The position numbers and the translations under genes are program-made. Shown here one piece after another: positions 24,482-33,011 of a DNA stretch of 64,000 nucleotides (position 1 is the stretch's first letter; every line of letters begins with the position of its first letter). Below the pieces are notes generated by a model that was not told the origin of the DNA, ran no database searches, and worked only from the letters and a program-made list of their open reading frames with translations. The stretch lies in contig NZ_BAAAYL010000001.1 in assembly GCF_039536205.1 (NCBI RefSeq), forward strand, positions 2,914,001 through 2,978,000, given 5' to 3'. Source of the DNA: Streptomyces sannanensis. GTDB taxonomy: Bacteria > Actinomycetota > Actinomycetes > Streptomycetales > Streptomycetaceae.

Positions 24482-25279
24482 TTACCGCTCGTAGACCGCC
24501 GTGACCGGCGCGTGGTCGCTCCACCGCTCCGGGTGGGAGCCGGCGCGCTCGACCCAGGCCTTGACGCAGCGCGCCGCGAGGCCGGGGGTCGCGACGTGGT
24601 AGTCGATGCGCCAGCCGCTGTCGTTGTCGAACGCCCGTCCGCGGTACGACCACCACGAGTACGGCCCCTCCCGGTCCGGGTGCATGGACCGTACGACATC
24701 GACGTAACCCGCCTCGTCGAAGACACGGCCGAGCCACTCGCGCTCCTCCGGCAGGAAGCCGGAGCTCTTCCTGTTCGCCTTCCAGTTCTTGAGGTCGGCC
24801 TCCTGGTGCGCGATGTTCCAGTCGCCGCAGACCAGCACCTCACGGCCGTCGGCCGCGGCGCGCTGCTTCAGCTCCACCAGATACGGCAGGAACTCCCCCA
24901 GGAACCGCATCTTCTCCTCCTGGCGCTCCGTCCCCACCTCGCCCGAGGGCAGATAGAGACTGGCGACCGTGACACCGGGCAGGTCGGCCTCGACGTACCG
25001 CCCGCTGCCGTCGAACTCCTCGCTGCCGAAGCCGACCTGCACCCGGTCCGGCTCACGCCGGGTCAGCAACGAGACCCCGGCGCGGCCCTTGGCGGCGGCC
25101 GGGGCGTGCACGGCATGCCAGCCCTCCGGCTGCCGCACCTCCTCCGGCAGCTGCTGCGGCTCGGCACGCACCTCCTGCAGGCAGACCACATCGGCCGCGG
25201 TCCCGGCCAGCCACTCCACATAGCCCTTCTTGGCGGCGGCGCGCAGGCCGTTGACATTCGCAGTCGTCACAGTGAGCAT
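24482..25279 (-). CDS. xthA: Exodeoxyribonuclease III / AP endonuclease
   Basis: A 266-residue EEP-superfamily nuclease that repairs abasic sites and 3'-blocked ends. It begins MLTVTTANVNGLRAAAKKG, with the metal-binding region and E in CLQEVRAE. Other catalytic pieces are SLYLPSGE, GDWNIAHQEADLKNWKANRKSSG (cut here at key residues: the Asp-Asn pair GDWN), the RIDYHVATPG strand and the final WSDHAPV with the catalytic Asp-His. The ATG at 25279 is the start of the family's first strand; an 11-codon upstream extension is ignored. It is divergent from a GNAT gene across about 50 bases containing the palindrome ATGCGTACGCAT (25301). Confidence 0.93.
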   Translation of the reverse strand: MLTVTTANVNGLRAAAKKGYVEWLAGTAADVVCLQEVRAEPQQLPEEVRQPEGWHAVHAPAAAKGRAGVSLLTRREPDRVQVGFGSEEFDGSGRYVEADLPGVTVASLYLPSGEVGTERQEEKMRFLGEFLPYLVELKQRAAADGREVLVCGDWNIAHQEADLKNWKANRKSSGFLPEEREWLGRVFDEAGYVDVVRSMHPDREGPYSWWSYRGRAFDNDSGWRIDYHVATPGLAARCVKAWVERAGSHPERWSDHAPVTAVYER

Positions 25280-25329
25280 CCCGGCACAATACCGGCATTC
25301 ATGCGTACGCATACATGTACGCTCGAACG

Positions 25330-25812
25330 ATGAACATCCGCCGCGTCCCGTTCGACCACCCCGACGCCGTGAAGCTCAACGACGAAGTGCAGCTGGAGTA
25401 CGCCGAGCGCTACGCGGAGGACGGCGAGGGCGACCTCACTCCGCTCGCACCGGCCATGTTCGACCCCCCGCACGGCCTGTTCCTCGTCGCCTACGGCGAG
25501 GAGGACCGGCCCGTCGCCACGGGCGGCTGGCGCTCCCAGGAGGGCAACCCGGAGGGCTACTCCGACGGCGATGCCGAGCTCAAGCGCATGTACGTGATCC
25601 CCACGGCCCGTGGAAACGGACTCGCGCGGCGCATCCTCGCCGCCCTGGAGGACGACGCCCGCGCGGCCGGCCGCGCACGGATGGTCCTGGAAACGGGCAC
25701 CAAGCAGCCCGAGGCGATCGCCCTGTACACCTCCAGCGGCTACGAGCCCTGCCCGAAGTTCGGCTACTACCGCGACTACGACAACAGCCGCTGCTACGCC
25801 AAGCCGCTCTGA
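25330..25812 (+). CDS. GNAT family N-acetyltransferase
   Basis: A 160-residue acetyltransferase of the GNAT fold using acetyl-CoA; the acceptor is unknown. The acetyl-CoA loop is visible as ELKRMYVIPTARGNGLARRIL (first part, about 84-100), and the C-terminal pattern ALYTSSGYEPCPKFGYYRDY is typical of small streptomycete GNATs. The ATG at 25330 is preferred to one at 25315 because the family begins MNIRRVPFDHPDA. A divergent promoter region is shared with xthA. Confidence 0.88.
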   Translation: MNIRRVPFDHPDAVKLNDEVQLEYAERYAEDGEGDLTPLAPAMFDPPHGLFLVAYGEEDRPVATGGWRSQEGNPEGYSDGDAELKRMYVIPTARGNGLARRILAALEDDARAAGRARMVLETGTKQPEAIALYTSSGYEPCPKFGYYRDYDNSRCYAKPL

Positions 25813-26095
25813 ACCGCGCCCCCGGGTTGTCCCGGAAACGGCGAGATCCCGTCCTGGTTCCCATTCCGGTTCGGGAACCTTCTGTTGTGGGGTGTTCACG
25901 AGTGCAGATGACCTGTGACGACCAGAGGCTCTGAAGATCGCTCCCCGCGTCGTCGAAGATCGTTCCCCGCCGGCGAGGGAACCCAGGACCGGCTGCCCGT
26001 GACCGACCGTTCGCGAGCTGTGTAACCGGTCCACCACTCCACGCCCCCCTTCTGGGTGATGACACCAGGGCGAGTTTCGAAGTAATTTCAAAGTC
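25813..26095. other. Intergenic region upstream of the toxin-antitoxin pair
   Basis: No gene seen. Two direct repeats TTTCGAAGT (26075-26083) and TTTCAAAGT (26086-26094), 11 bases apart, end one base before the antitoxin ATG and may be autoregulatory sites. GAAGATCG(T/C)TCCCCG also occurs twice around 25934 and 25958. Confidence 0.5.
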
Positions 26096-26575
26096 ATGAG
26101 TGCCGAGAGTGCAGCCGTGAACTTCTCCGAGCTGGTGAACAAGAACAAGCAGACGCTTGCCCGGCTCCAGGAATCACCGAGACTGCTCCTGCACCGCAGA
26201 GACGGCGAGGATCTGGTCCTCACCACCGCGGCGCGGGCCGAGCAGGACCAGACCGTGGTGTCGGCAGCCACTCGAATGCTGGCCGCGATGGCGCGCCGGG
26301 AGCCTGGCAACATGGAACTGCTCCTCGACATACTGCCGGACGCATTCCCGTGGGTCCGTTTCCTGCCTGAGGCCGATCTCCACGCCTTCGCTGTCGAACT
26401 GGTCGACACCATGCGCGCCGCCGACTCCCTCGGCAACAGCGCGTCCGTCGCCCAGTTGCTCATCGCCTGGCAGCACACCGCCGAGGTCCACTCCGACCCC
26501 GAACTGCTGGCCGCACTGACCAGGGATCACGGCGAAGACTACGGCCCGGTACCAGACCCTCGGGACGTAGCATGA
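26096..26575 (+). CDS. Antitoxin-like protein (Phd/YefM-type N-terminus)
   Basis: A 159-residue protein. Residues 8-50 (VNFSELVNKNKQTLARLQES then a basic strand LLLHRRDGEDLVLTTAARA) have the pattern of the Phd/prevent-host-death DNA-binding fold; the rest is an all-helical extension that would wrap the toxin. Its stop overlaps the start of the next gene by four bases (ATGA), the usual arrangement in toxin-antitoxin operons. Direct repeats immediately upstream fit autorepression. The partner gene carries an in-frame stop, so this antitoxin may now be an orphan. Type II assignment is by pattern only. Confidence 0.65.
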   Translation: MSAESAAVNFSELVNKNKQTLARLQESPRLLLHRRDGEDLVLTTAARAEQDQTVVSAATRMLAAMARREPGNMELLLDILPDAFPWVRFLPEADLHAFAVELVDTMRAADSLGNSASVAQLLIAWQHTAEVHSDPELLAALTRDHGEDYGPVPDPRDVA

Positions 26576-26931
26576 CCGCGGGCCGCGGTGACCGCGCCGC
26601 ACCTCCGGCACCCGAGGGCCACTGGGAAGTCCGGTTCGCCGACGCGGCCGCGGCCAAGGGCTGGGAGAGCCTCGCCCAGCAGGCCCACGAAAACACCTAC
26701 CGCGCCTGGATCACCATGCGCACCGCCCCCAGACCGGCTACCGAGACACCCCGGCACCACCGCCTCAAGGGCGGTCTGGCACATGGCACCCACCGCGGGC
26801 GGACCTGCGAGCAGTGGCAGATCGAGGTGACCAGCGGCGGCTGAATCTGGTACCTCCTCGACACCGTCCGGGAGACTTGCTGGATCACCTTCGCAGGTAC
26901 GGGGCACCCGCGAGCCACAGACCGACGCTGA
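26572..26931 (+). pseudogene. RelE-like toxin gene with an internal TGA stop
   Basis: The frame starts at ATG 26572 and stops at TGA 26842-26844 after 90 residues (the last are QWQIEVTSGG). Directly beyond the stop, the same frame continues as IWYLLDTVRETCWITFAGTG up to a second TGA at 26929-26931. That continuation looks like the missing C-terminal strands of a RelE/ParE-type toxin (a strand with Trp-Tyr, then a Thr/Gly-rich strand). A single CGA-to-TGA change would explain it. Without those strands the toxin should be inactive. Reading through the stop is possible but unsupported by context. Confidence 0.7.
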
Positions 26932-26940
26932 GCCGGGACA

Positions 26941-26980
26941 GGCGGAACAGGACGGCGAGAATCGACCTCCCTGTTCCGCC
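26941..26980 (+). terminator. Hairpin after the toxin gene
   Basis: GGCGGAACAGG (26941-26951) pairs perfectly with CCTGTTCCGCC (26970-26980) around an 18-base loop. Confidence 0.65.
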
Positions 26981-27028
26981 CCTTGGTCGTTCAACGTGGC
27001 CGGTACACCGATACGACGAAGGAAGCAG

Positions 27029-27220
27029 TCACCAGGAAGGGCGTGGCCAGTGAGGTGATTGGCGCAGTACATGGGCGGGGATGTGACGGGCGGTGGGGCC
27101 CATGGAGGACAAGTCCTCGATGTCCTGGGCGGCCAGGGCCATGACGTACTCCAGAGCTTCAGTGTGATCGCGTCGGAAACGCGCGGACAGTGTGCGGCGA
27201 AGACACTCTTCCGCCGTCAC
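27029..27220 (-). CDS. Hypothetical small protein, possibly truncated
   Basis: A 63-residue frame starting at GTG 27220: VTAEECLRRTLSARFRRDH, then EALEYVMALAAQDIEDLSS and a Pro/Trp-rich tail. The first 45 residues have the helical, charged look of a real protein, while the tail (QSPHWPRPSW) looks like read-through after a break. I do not recognise the family. It lies between the toxin-antitoxin remnants and the 3' side of tRNA-Ala, where integrated elements often sit. The remaining bases 27221-27498 show no gene. Confidence 0.35.
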   Translation of the reverse strand: MTAEECLRRTLSARFRRDHTEALEYVMALAAQDIEDLSSMGPTARHIPAHVLRQSPHWPRPSW

Positions 27221-27498
27221 CGCGCACCGCTGCCGCCCCGGGGAAAGCGCGGGCAAGCCGACGGCCTACCCGCAGATGCAGCCAAAGGCGGAACCGACGG
27301 CACAGACCGGACGGCCACCGCCACACACCACAGAAATCTGAACCAGAAGAACAACACACGGCCACAGCCGGCCCCGGCCCCCCGGGGCCGACCGTCATGC
27401 GCTCAACAGGACGTGGCCGGACAGCGACACCGCCAAAGCCGTAGACCGCCGCCGTCCATCACCCCGCATACCATCGGACAGACCCAGGAAACGACGAA

Positions 27499-27530
27499 GA
27501 TCCCGCGCGATCAGCATGATCGCCGGGATC
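27499..27530 (-). terminator. Hairpin downstream of tRNA-Ala
   Basis: GATCCCG, one bulged C, GCGATCA, then loop GCA and the matching TGATCGCCGGGATC form a 14-bp stem about 40 bases past the tRNA 3' end. Confidence 0.7.
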
Positions 27531-27571
27531 TCGTCAACCGACCTTGAGCTGACTCAAGAACAGTCGTGTTG

Positions 27572-27645
27572 TGGACCTGAGGGGATTTGAACCCCTGACC
27601 CCCTCGATGCGAACGAGGTGCGCTACCGGACTGCGCCACAGGCCC
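27572..27645 (-). tRNA. tRNA-Ala (anticodon CGC)
   Basis: A 74-base cloverleaf on the minus strand. The acceptor stem GGGCCTG pairs with CAGGTCC (one G-U), the anticodon arm CCTCG-TTCGCAT-CGAGG carries anticodon CGC, and the T arm is GGGG-TTCAAAT-CCCC. The 3' CCA is not encoded. Confidence 0.92.
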
Positions 27646-27719
27646 TTGCAACGAGTGAAACCTTAGCATCCCGATCGGGGTGCTTGGAAATCCGTTCCTC
27701 GCTGGTCAGCGGAGCTGCG

Positions 27720-28736
27720 TCATTCGTTGGCCGCACGAGGGCGGTCCTCGACGGCGTACTGGTCGAAAAGGGGGGTGCGCCGGCCGGCCCGGTCGCGGCG
27801 CGCGGAGGGGTGGGTGGTGTGGGGGTCGGCCGTGCTGGAGCGGGCGGAGCTCCAGGTGTCCGGCGCACCGATGTCGACCGTGCCGGGGGCGCGGGGGGCG
27901 ACCGGGGCGGTGACGTAGGTGGGGAGGGGGACGGGAACGGGGTCCCAGCTGTCACCGCGGCCGGGGCCACGTTCGCGCTGCTGGTCGACCCATTCGGCGT
28001 GGTCGGTCTGTTCGACAAGGGCGCGGCGGCCCGCTTCCTGAGGGGTGACGACGGAGGCCGGTTCGGGGCGGGGCTGCTCCGGTTCCGCAGCGGTCTCCGG
28101 GGCCGGGTCCGGCGCCACGGGCGGGGCGGGCCGGCGGCGCTGGCGTTCACGGAGGCGCTGAGCGGCGACCTCGGCGCGGCGCTGGTCCATGACATAGACG
28201 AAGCGGCGGCGCTCCTGGGCGCGCAGGTAGGCGATGTAGGCGCTCAGCAGGACGGCGGGGACTCCGGGGGCCCAGAGGAAGCCGAGGCCTCCCACGGCCG
28301 CGACGACGGCACCCGCCGTGAAGGCCAGGAAGAGGATCACGGTGGTGCGCCGGCGGCGCGCGAGTACCTGCGAGCGCCGGGCACGCCGGGCACGCTCGGC
28401 GGACGCCGCCTTCGACGGACGGGCCGGCTGGGGCGCGGGGCGCTCGGCGCGGGTCGGAGGCAGGGCGAAGGCCCGGACGTCGACGGAATCCATCAGTGGT
28501 TCCGTCAGCGCGTCCGGGTCCACGTCGGGCATGTCCTCCCCGGCGGCGCGGTCCCGCAGTTCCTTGGCGTACCGGCGCTCCATGCCCGCCCGTCCGGACA
28601 GTAGCCGGATGGCCGTGCTGAAGCGTTCCGTCGGACGGGCTTCATTGAGCTCGTCCTGCCTGCGGAGCCACATCGGCACCAAGTAGGCGGCCCATGCTCC
28701 GACGATGACTGCGTAGATGAGGCCGCTGCTGCTCAC
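27720..28736 (-). CDS. sepX: Divisome membrane protein SepX (gephyrin-like receptor GlpR)
   Basis: A 338-residue actinobacterial membrane protein. It has an N-terminal membrane helix (SSGLIYAVIVGAWAAYLVP), the signature MWLRRQDELNEARPTERFS right after it, a long cytoplasmic segment, a central hairpin of two helices (TVILFLAFTAGAV, and a second ending LLSAYIAYLRAQ), and a Pro/Arg-rich disordered C-terminus. Proteins of this type are SepX in Streptomyces (needed for vegetative and sporulation septa) and GlpR in corynebacteria (membrane receptor of the MoeA-like protein Glp). The MoeA-like gene at 30681 lies four genes upstream on the same strand, supporting the pair. GTG at 28736 is preferred to GTG 28742 because the family starts SSSGLIYA. 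Confidence 0.85.
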   Translation of the reverse strand: MSSSGLIYAVIVGAWAAYLVPMWLRRQDELNEARPTERFSTAIRLLSGRAGMERRYAKELRDRAAGEDMPDVDPDALTEPLMDSVDVRAFALPPTRAERPAPQPARPSKAASAERARRARRSQVLARRRRTTVILFLAFTAGAVVAAVGGLGFLWAPGVPAVLLSAYIAYLRAQERRRFVYVMDQRRAEVAAQRLRERQRRRPAPPVAPDPAPETAAEPEQPRPEPASVVTPQEAGRRALVEQTDHAEWVDQQRERGPGRGDSWDPVPVPLPTYVTAPVAPRAPGTVDIGAPDTWSSARSSTADPHTTHPSARRDRAGRRTPLFDQYAVEDRPRAANE

Positions 28737-28855
28737 TCTCACACCGTAGAGGGATGGGCACGCGGGAATCCGCCAATTGAGCCGGTGTGTCGCACGATCT
28801 GGCTGATATCACTGACTTTTTTTGCGATTATGAAAGGGTAATTCGAAAATTTGTT

Positions 28856-29473
28856 TTATTTTCGAGCGGTCCCGGGTCTCGCCTGGTGCCAGCGGCTGAT
28901 CAGCCCCTCCGGCACCTCCTCCGCGGTGAGCGCGAAGACCAGATGGTCGCGCCAGGCTCCGTCGATGTGGAGATAGCGCGGGCGCAGCCCTTCCTCGCGG
29001 AATCCGAGCTTCTCCACGACGCGCCGGCTGGGCGCGTTCTCCGGGCGAATGCATACCTCGATGCGGTGCAGTCCGACCGTACGGAAGCAGTGGTCCACGA
29101 CGAGGGCCACCGCGGTCGGCATGACACCGCGGCCCGCCACGTCCCGGTCGACCCAGTAGCCGATGTGGCCCGAACACATCGAGCCCCAGGTGATCCCGGC
29201 GACCGTCAGCTGCCCGACAAGGCGGCCCTGGTACTCGATGACGAACGGCAGCATCCGGCCCGCGTTGGCCTCGGCCCGCAGATGGCGCACCATCTGCCGG
29301 TACGTGGGGCGCTGGGCGACCGGCCCGCCGGGGGCGGGCGGCGGGACGGTGGCCTCCCAGGGGCGGAGCCATTCGCGATTGCGCCGGTTGACCTCACGCC
29401 AGGCCCGCTGGTCGCGCAGTTTTATGGGGCGGAGGGAAACATCGCCGTCCGCCAGTTCGACCGGCCAGGACAC
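28856..29473 (-). CDS. RimJ/RimL-like GNAT acetyltransferase
   Basis: A 205-residue acetyltransferase of the RimJ/RimL branch, which acetylates protein N-termini in characterised members. It has the start VELADGDVSLRPIKLRDQRAW, the strand VGQLTVAGITWGS, the acetyl-CoA region GYWVDRDVAGRGVMPTAVAL and C-terminal NAPSRRVVEKLGFREEG. GTG at 29473 lies three bases past the mog stop, consistent with one transcript. The stretch after its stop toward sepX (28737-28855) is unusually AT-rich and probably holds the sepX promoter. Confidence 0.9.
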   Translation of the reverse strand: MSWPVELADGDVSLRPIKLRDQRAWREVNRRNREWLRPWEATVPPPAPGGPVAQRPTYRQMVRHLRAEANAGRMLPFVIEYQGRLVGQLTVAGITWGSMCSGHIGYWVDRDVAGRGVMPTAVALVVDHCFRTVGLHRIEVCIRPENAPSRRVVEKLGFREEGLRPRYLHIDGAWRDHLVFALTAEEVPEGLISRWHQARPGTARK

Positions 29474-29475
29474 GT

Positions 29476-30117
29476 TCAGCTCGGGCTCCCAGTGGATCTG
29501 GGATGGTCGCCGCCTCGGATCTGGTCGACGGCATGGAGCAGGACCCGCTCCAGGACGGCCAGTCCGTCGCGCACTCCGCCCGTGGAGCCGGGCAGGTTGA
29601 CGATCAGCGTCCGGCCGGCGACGCCGGCGAGACCGCGGGAGAGCGCCGCCGTGGGGACCTTGGCCAGGCCGTACGCCCTGATCGACTCGGGGATGCCCGG
29701 AATCTCGTAGTCGAGGACGTTCCGGGTGACCTCGGGGGTGCGGTCGGTGGGCGAGATGCCGGTGCCGCCGGTGGTGAGGATGACGTCGTACGCGGCCGCG
29801 ACGCCCTCGCGCAGGGCCTGCTCGACGGGGTCGCCGTCGGGGACGACCCGCGGTCCGTCGACCTCGAAGCCGAGCGAGGCCAGGGTGCCGGCGATCAGGG
29901 GGCCGCCCTTGTCCTCGTAGACCCCGGCCGCGGCACGGTTCGACGCGGTGACGACGAGCGCACGGTAGGCCGGCCCCTCGCCGCGGTCCTGGGGGTGTGC
30001 GTGCCCCGGCTGTACGCCGGCGACGGCCTCGAGGGCTCCGGGTGCCCCCGTCCCCGCTTCGGCCGGCCCGAGGGGGCGCCCGACATGGCCGGCGCGGACC
30101 CGCGCCGGCGCGGTCAT
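29476..30117 (-). CDS. mog: Molybdopterin adenylyltransferase-type protein (MoaB/Mog)
   Basis: A 213-residue protein of the MoaB/Mog family that adenylates molybdopterin before metal insertion. The core begins [22 protein letters not shown] at about residue 53 and has the MPT-binding signature [15 protein letters not shown] and the region [13 protein letters not shown]. It carries a 50-residue Pro/Gly-rich N-terminal extension not usual in the family. The ATG at 30117 overlaps the moaC stop (ATGA). Confidence 0.92.
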   Translation of the reverse strand: MTAPARVRAGHVGRPLGPAEAGTGAPGALEAVAGVQPGHAHPQDRGEGPAYRALVVTASNRAAAGVYEDKGGPLIAGTLASLGFEVDGPRVVPDGDPVEQALREGVAAAYDVILTTGGTGISPTDRTPEVTRNVLDYEIPGIPESIRAYGLAKVPTAALSRGLAGVAGRTLIVNLPGSTGGVRDGLAVLERVLLHAVDQIRGGDHPRSTGSPS

Positions 30118-30623
30118 GACCTGCTCCAGTCCCCGGACTTGCCGCCGGTCTTCTCCTCGACACGTACGTCCGTGATGACCGCGCCCTTGTCGACCGCCTT
30201 GACCATGTCGATCACCGTCAGCGCGGCGACCGAGACGGCGGTCAGGGCCTCCATCTCGACGCCTGTGCGGTCCGTGGTCTTCACCGTGGCCAGGATCTCG
30301 ACGGCGTCGTCGGCGACGGTCAGGTCCACCTTGACGCCGGAGACGGCCAGCGGGTGACAGAGGGGAATCAGGTCGGGCGTGCGCTTCGCGCCCATGATGC
30401 CCGCGATACGGGCCGTGGCGAGGGCGTCGCCCTTGGGGACGCCCTCGCCACGCAGCAGCTCGATGACGCGGGGGGAGACCAGCACACGTCCACTGGCGCG
30501 CGCGGTGCGCGTGGTCACGTCCTTCTCGGAGACGTCGACCATACGGGCCGCGCCCGCCTCGTCGATGTGGGTCAGCTGGTCTTGCAGAGGTCCGGGGGTG
30601 TCCCCCCGGGAAAACGCAGTCAT
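30114..30623 (-). CDS. moaC: Cyclic pyranopterin monophosphate synthase
   Basis: A 169-residue MoaC, which converts the MoaA product to cyclic pyranopterin monophosphate in molybdenum cofactor synthesis. Signatures are [21 protein letters not shown] (N-terminal), [13 protein letters not shown], and [21 protein letters not shown] with the active-site residues. ATG 30623 has GGGAG nine bases upstream and is preferred to ATG 30644. The stop overlaps the mog start. The N-terminus is lengthened by SRGDTPGP, encoded by a small GC palindrome. Confidence 0.93.
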   Translation of the reverse strand: MTAFSRGDTPGPLQDQLTHIDEAGAARMVDVSEKDVTTRTARASGRVLVSPRVIELLRGEGVPKGDALATARIAGIMGAKRTPDLIPLCHPLAVSGVKVDLTVADDAVEILATVKTTDRTGVEMEALTAVSVAALTVIDMVKAVDKGAVITDVRVEEKTGGKSGDWSRS

Positions 30624-30680
30624 TGCCGTGGGCTCCCGCTCCATGCTGTGTGGGCACACGGTACCCCCACCGGGAGGCGG

Positions 30681-32009
30681 TCAGCCGAGCAGGACCACGT
30701 CCACGTCCGTAGCGGGTTCGGCGGAAGTGACGTCCTCCGGGACGACGATCAGCGCGTCGGCGTGCGCGAGGGCGGCGACGAGGTGCGATCCGGCGCCGCC
30801 GACGGGGGTGACGGTGCCCGCCTCCGCGTCGTACGTACCGCGCAGGTACTGGCGCCTGCCGGCCGGGGACGGCAGGGGCTTGTCGGCCTGCAGGGCCGCG
30901 CGGGCGGTCGGCCGGTGCAGATCGGACAGGCCCATCAGGGCGCGGATCGCGGGGCGTACGAACAACTCGAAGGAGACGTACGACGAGACCGGATTGCCCG
31001 GGAGGGCGAGCAGCGGGGTGTGGTCGGGGCCGATGGAGCCGAAGCCCTGCGGTTTGCCCGGCTGCATGGCGAGCTTGCGGAACTCGATGCCGCTGCCCGG
31101 CTCGTCCGCGTCGCCGACAAAGGAGAGCGCCTCCTTGACGACGTCGTACGCGCCGACGCTGACGCCGCCCGTGGTGACCAGCAGGTCGGCGCGGATCAGC
31201 TGGTCCTCGATGGTGGCGCGCAGTTCGGCGGCGTCGTCGGTGACGGCACCGACGCGGTAGGCGATGGCGCCGGCGTCACGGGCGGCGGCGGCCAGCGCGA
31301 AGCTGTTGGAGTCGTAGATCTGGCCCTTGCCCAGCGGCTCGCCGGGCTGGACGAGTTCGCTGCCGGTGGACAGGACGACCACGCGGGGGCGGGGGCGCAC
31401 CCGGACCGTGCCCCGTCCGATGGCGGCGAGCAGCCCGATCTGCGGCGGGCCCAGGACCGTACCGGCCTCGAGGGCGAGGTCGCCGGCCTGGACGTCGCTG
31501 CCGCGCGAACGGACATGGGCGCGGGCCTCGACCGGGCGGTGCACCCGGACCTCGCCGGTGGCGCCCTCGGGGGCGGCGCCGGCCGGACGCATGGTGGTGG
31601 CGGCACCGCCGCCGGTGCCGCCGTCCGTCCATTCCACGGGGACGACGGCGTCGGCGCCGGGCGGCAGCGGGGCGCCGGTCATGATGCGGGCGGCCTGGCC
31701 GGGGCCGACGGTGGGCAGCTCGCCGCTGCCCGCCGCGACATCACCGATGACGGTGAGGACGGCCGGGAACTCCTCCGTGGCGCCCTCGGTATCGGTCGTA
31801 CGGACCGCGTAGCCGTCCATGGAGCTGTTGTCGAAGGGCGGCAGGGCGACCGGCACCGTGACGTCCTCGACGAGGACGCAGCCCTGCGCGTCCGGGAGCT
31901 GGAGCTCGATGGGCTCCAGCGGGCGGATCGCCGCGAGGATGTCCTCGAGGTGCTCGTCCACCGACCACAGGTGGTGCTGGCCGGAGGCCGGTTCTGCCGT
32001 GCTGCTCAA
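30681..32009 (-). CDS. glp: MoeA/gephyrin-like molybdotransferase (Glp-type)
   Basis: A 442-residue MoeA-family protein. It has the family start SVDEHLEDILAAIRPLEPIEL, PPFDNSSMDGYAVR (with the conserved Asp-Asn-Ser-Met-Asp), IMTGAPLPPGADAVVPVE, VLSTGSELV, IYDSNSF, VTTGGVSVGAYD and LPGNPVSSYVSF. MoeA inserts molybdate into adenylated molybdopterin; in actinobacteria the paralogue Glp instead binds FtsZ and the membrane receptor GlpR (SepX). The presence of sepX in this cluster suggests Glp, while moaC and mog alongside suggest a retained cofactor role. TTG at 32009 has GAGGAG ten bases upstream that overlaps the end of galU. Confidence 0.88.
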   Translation of the reverse strand: MSSTAEPASGQHHLWSVDEHLEDILAAIRPLEPIELQLPDAQGCVLVEDVTVPVALPPFDNSSMDGYAVRTTDTEGATEEFPAVLTVIGDVAAGSGELPTVGPGQAARIMTGAPLPPGADAVVPVEWTDGGTGGGAATTMRPAGAAPEGATGEVRVHRPVEARAHVRSRGSDVQAGDLALEAGTVLGPPQIGLLAAIGRGTVRVRPRPRVVVLSTGSELVQPGEPLGKGQIYDSNSFALAAAARDAGAIAYRVGAVTDDAAELRATIEDQLIRADLLVTTGGVSVGAYDVVKEALSFVGDADEPGSGIEFRKLAMQPGKPQGFGSIGPDHTPLLALPGNPVSSYVSFELFVRPAIRALMGLSDLHRPTARAALQADKPLPSPAGRRQYLRGTYDAEAGTVTPVGGAGSHLVAALAHADALIVVPEDVTSAEPATDVDVVLLG

Positions 32010-32013
32010 CTTG

Positions 32014-32916
32014 CTACATCTCCTCGGTGACGTAACGGCGGAGCCAGGTCCGGAAGTCCGGGCCCAGGTCTTCACGTTCGCACGCGAGTCTGACAATGGC
32101 ACGCAGATAGTCGCCGCGGTCGCCGGTGTCGTAGCGACGTCCCTTGAAGATCACGCCGTGCACCGGACCGCCGACCTTCTCGTCCGTCGCCAGTTCCTGC
32201 AGCGCGTCCGTCAGCTGGATCTCCCCGCCCCGGCCGGGCTCGGTCCGCCGCAGTATCCCGAACACCGCGGGGTCCAGGACGTAGCGTCCGATGATGGCCA
32301 GATTACTCGGCGCCTCCGCCCGCTCCGGCTTCTCGACGAGGTCGGTGATCCGTACGACGTCACCGTCGGCCAGCGGCTCCACCGCCGCGCAGCCGTAGAG
32401 GTGGATCTGCGACGGATCGACCTCCATCAGCGCGATCACGCTGCCGCCCTCGCGCTCCTGGATCTCCACCATGCGGGTGAGCAGCGGATCACGCGGGTCG
32501 ATCAGGTCGTCACCGAGGAGCACCGCGAAGGGCTGGTCCCCGACGTGCGGGGCCGCGCACAGCACGGCATGGCCGAGGCCCCGCGGGTCGCCCTGGCGGA
32601 CGTAGTGCATGGTCGCCATGTCGCTGGACTGCTGGACCTTGGCGAGCCGTTCGGCGTCGCCCTTGCGGGACAGCGCCTCCTCCAGCTCGTAGTTCCGGTC
32701 GAAGTGGTCCTCCAGCGGACGCTTGTTGCGACCGGTGATCATCAGAACGTCGGACAGTCCGGCGGCCACGGCTTCCTCGACGACGTACTGGATCGCGGGT
32801 TTGTCGACGACAGGCAGCATTTCCTTCGGCGTGGCCTTCGTCGCCGGAAGGAAACGGGTGCCCAGCCCTGCGGCCGGGACGACAGCCTTGCTGATCCTGG
32901 GATGTGCCTGAGTCAT
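32014..32916 (-). CDS. galU: UTP-glucose-1-phosphate uridylyltransferase
   Basis: A 300-residue GalU that makes UDP-glucose. Signatures are VVPAAGLGTRFLPATKATPKEM (nucleotide loop; shown broken at VVPAAGLGTRFLP), VVDKPAIQYVVEEA, MITGRNKRPLEDHFD, VRQGDPRGLGHAVLCA and LLGDDLID. The ATG at 32916 starts the family's first strand; the longer open frame upstream is ignored. It is the first gene of the galU-glp-moaC-mog-rimJ-sepX run, with its stop four bases before the glp start. The divergent gene at 33012 shares a roughly 95-base promoter region. Confidence 0.94.
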   Translation of the reverse strand: MTQAHPRISKAVVPAAGLGTRFLPATKATPKEMLPVVDKPAIQYVVEEAVAAGLSDVLMITGRNKRPLEDHFDRNYELEEALSRKGDAERLAKVQQSSDMATMHYVRQGDPRGLGHAVLCAAPHVGDQPFAVLLGDDLIDPRDPLLTRMVEIQEREGGSVIALMEVDPSQIHLYGCAAVEPLADGDVVRITDLVEKPERAEAPSNLAIIGRYVLDPAVFGILRRTEPGRGGEIQLTDALQELATDEKVGGPVHGVIFKGRRYDTGDRGDYLRAIVRLACEREDLGPDFRTWLRRYVTEEM

Positions 32917-33011
32917 GCTCAGCACGATATCGGCTGCTCGGGGCGGAAGATTATGCTCCGGACAATTGGTTCTCATTTCACTTCGTACGAGAAATTTGCG
33001 GGGCAGCCGTG

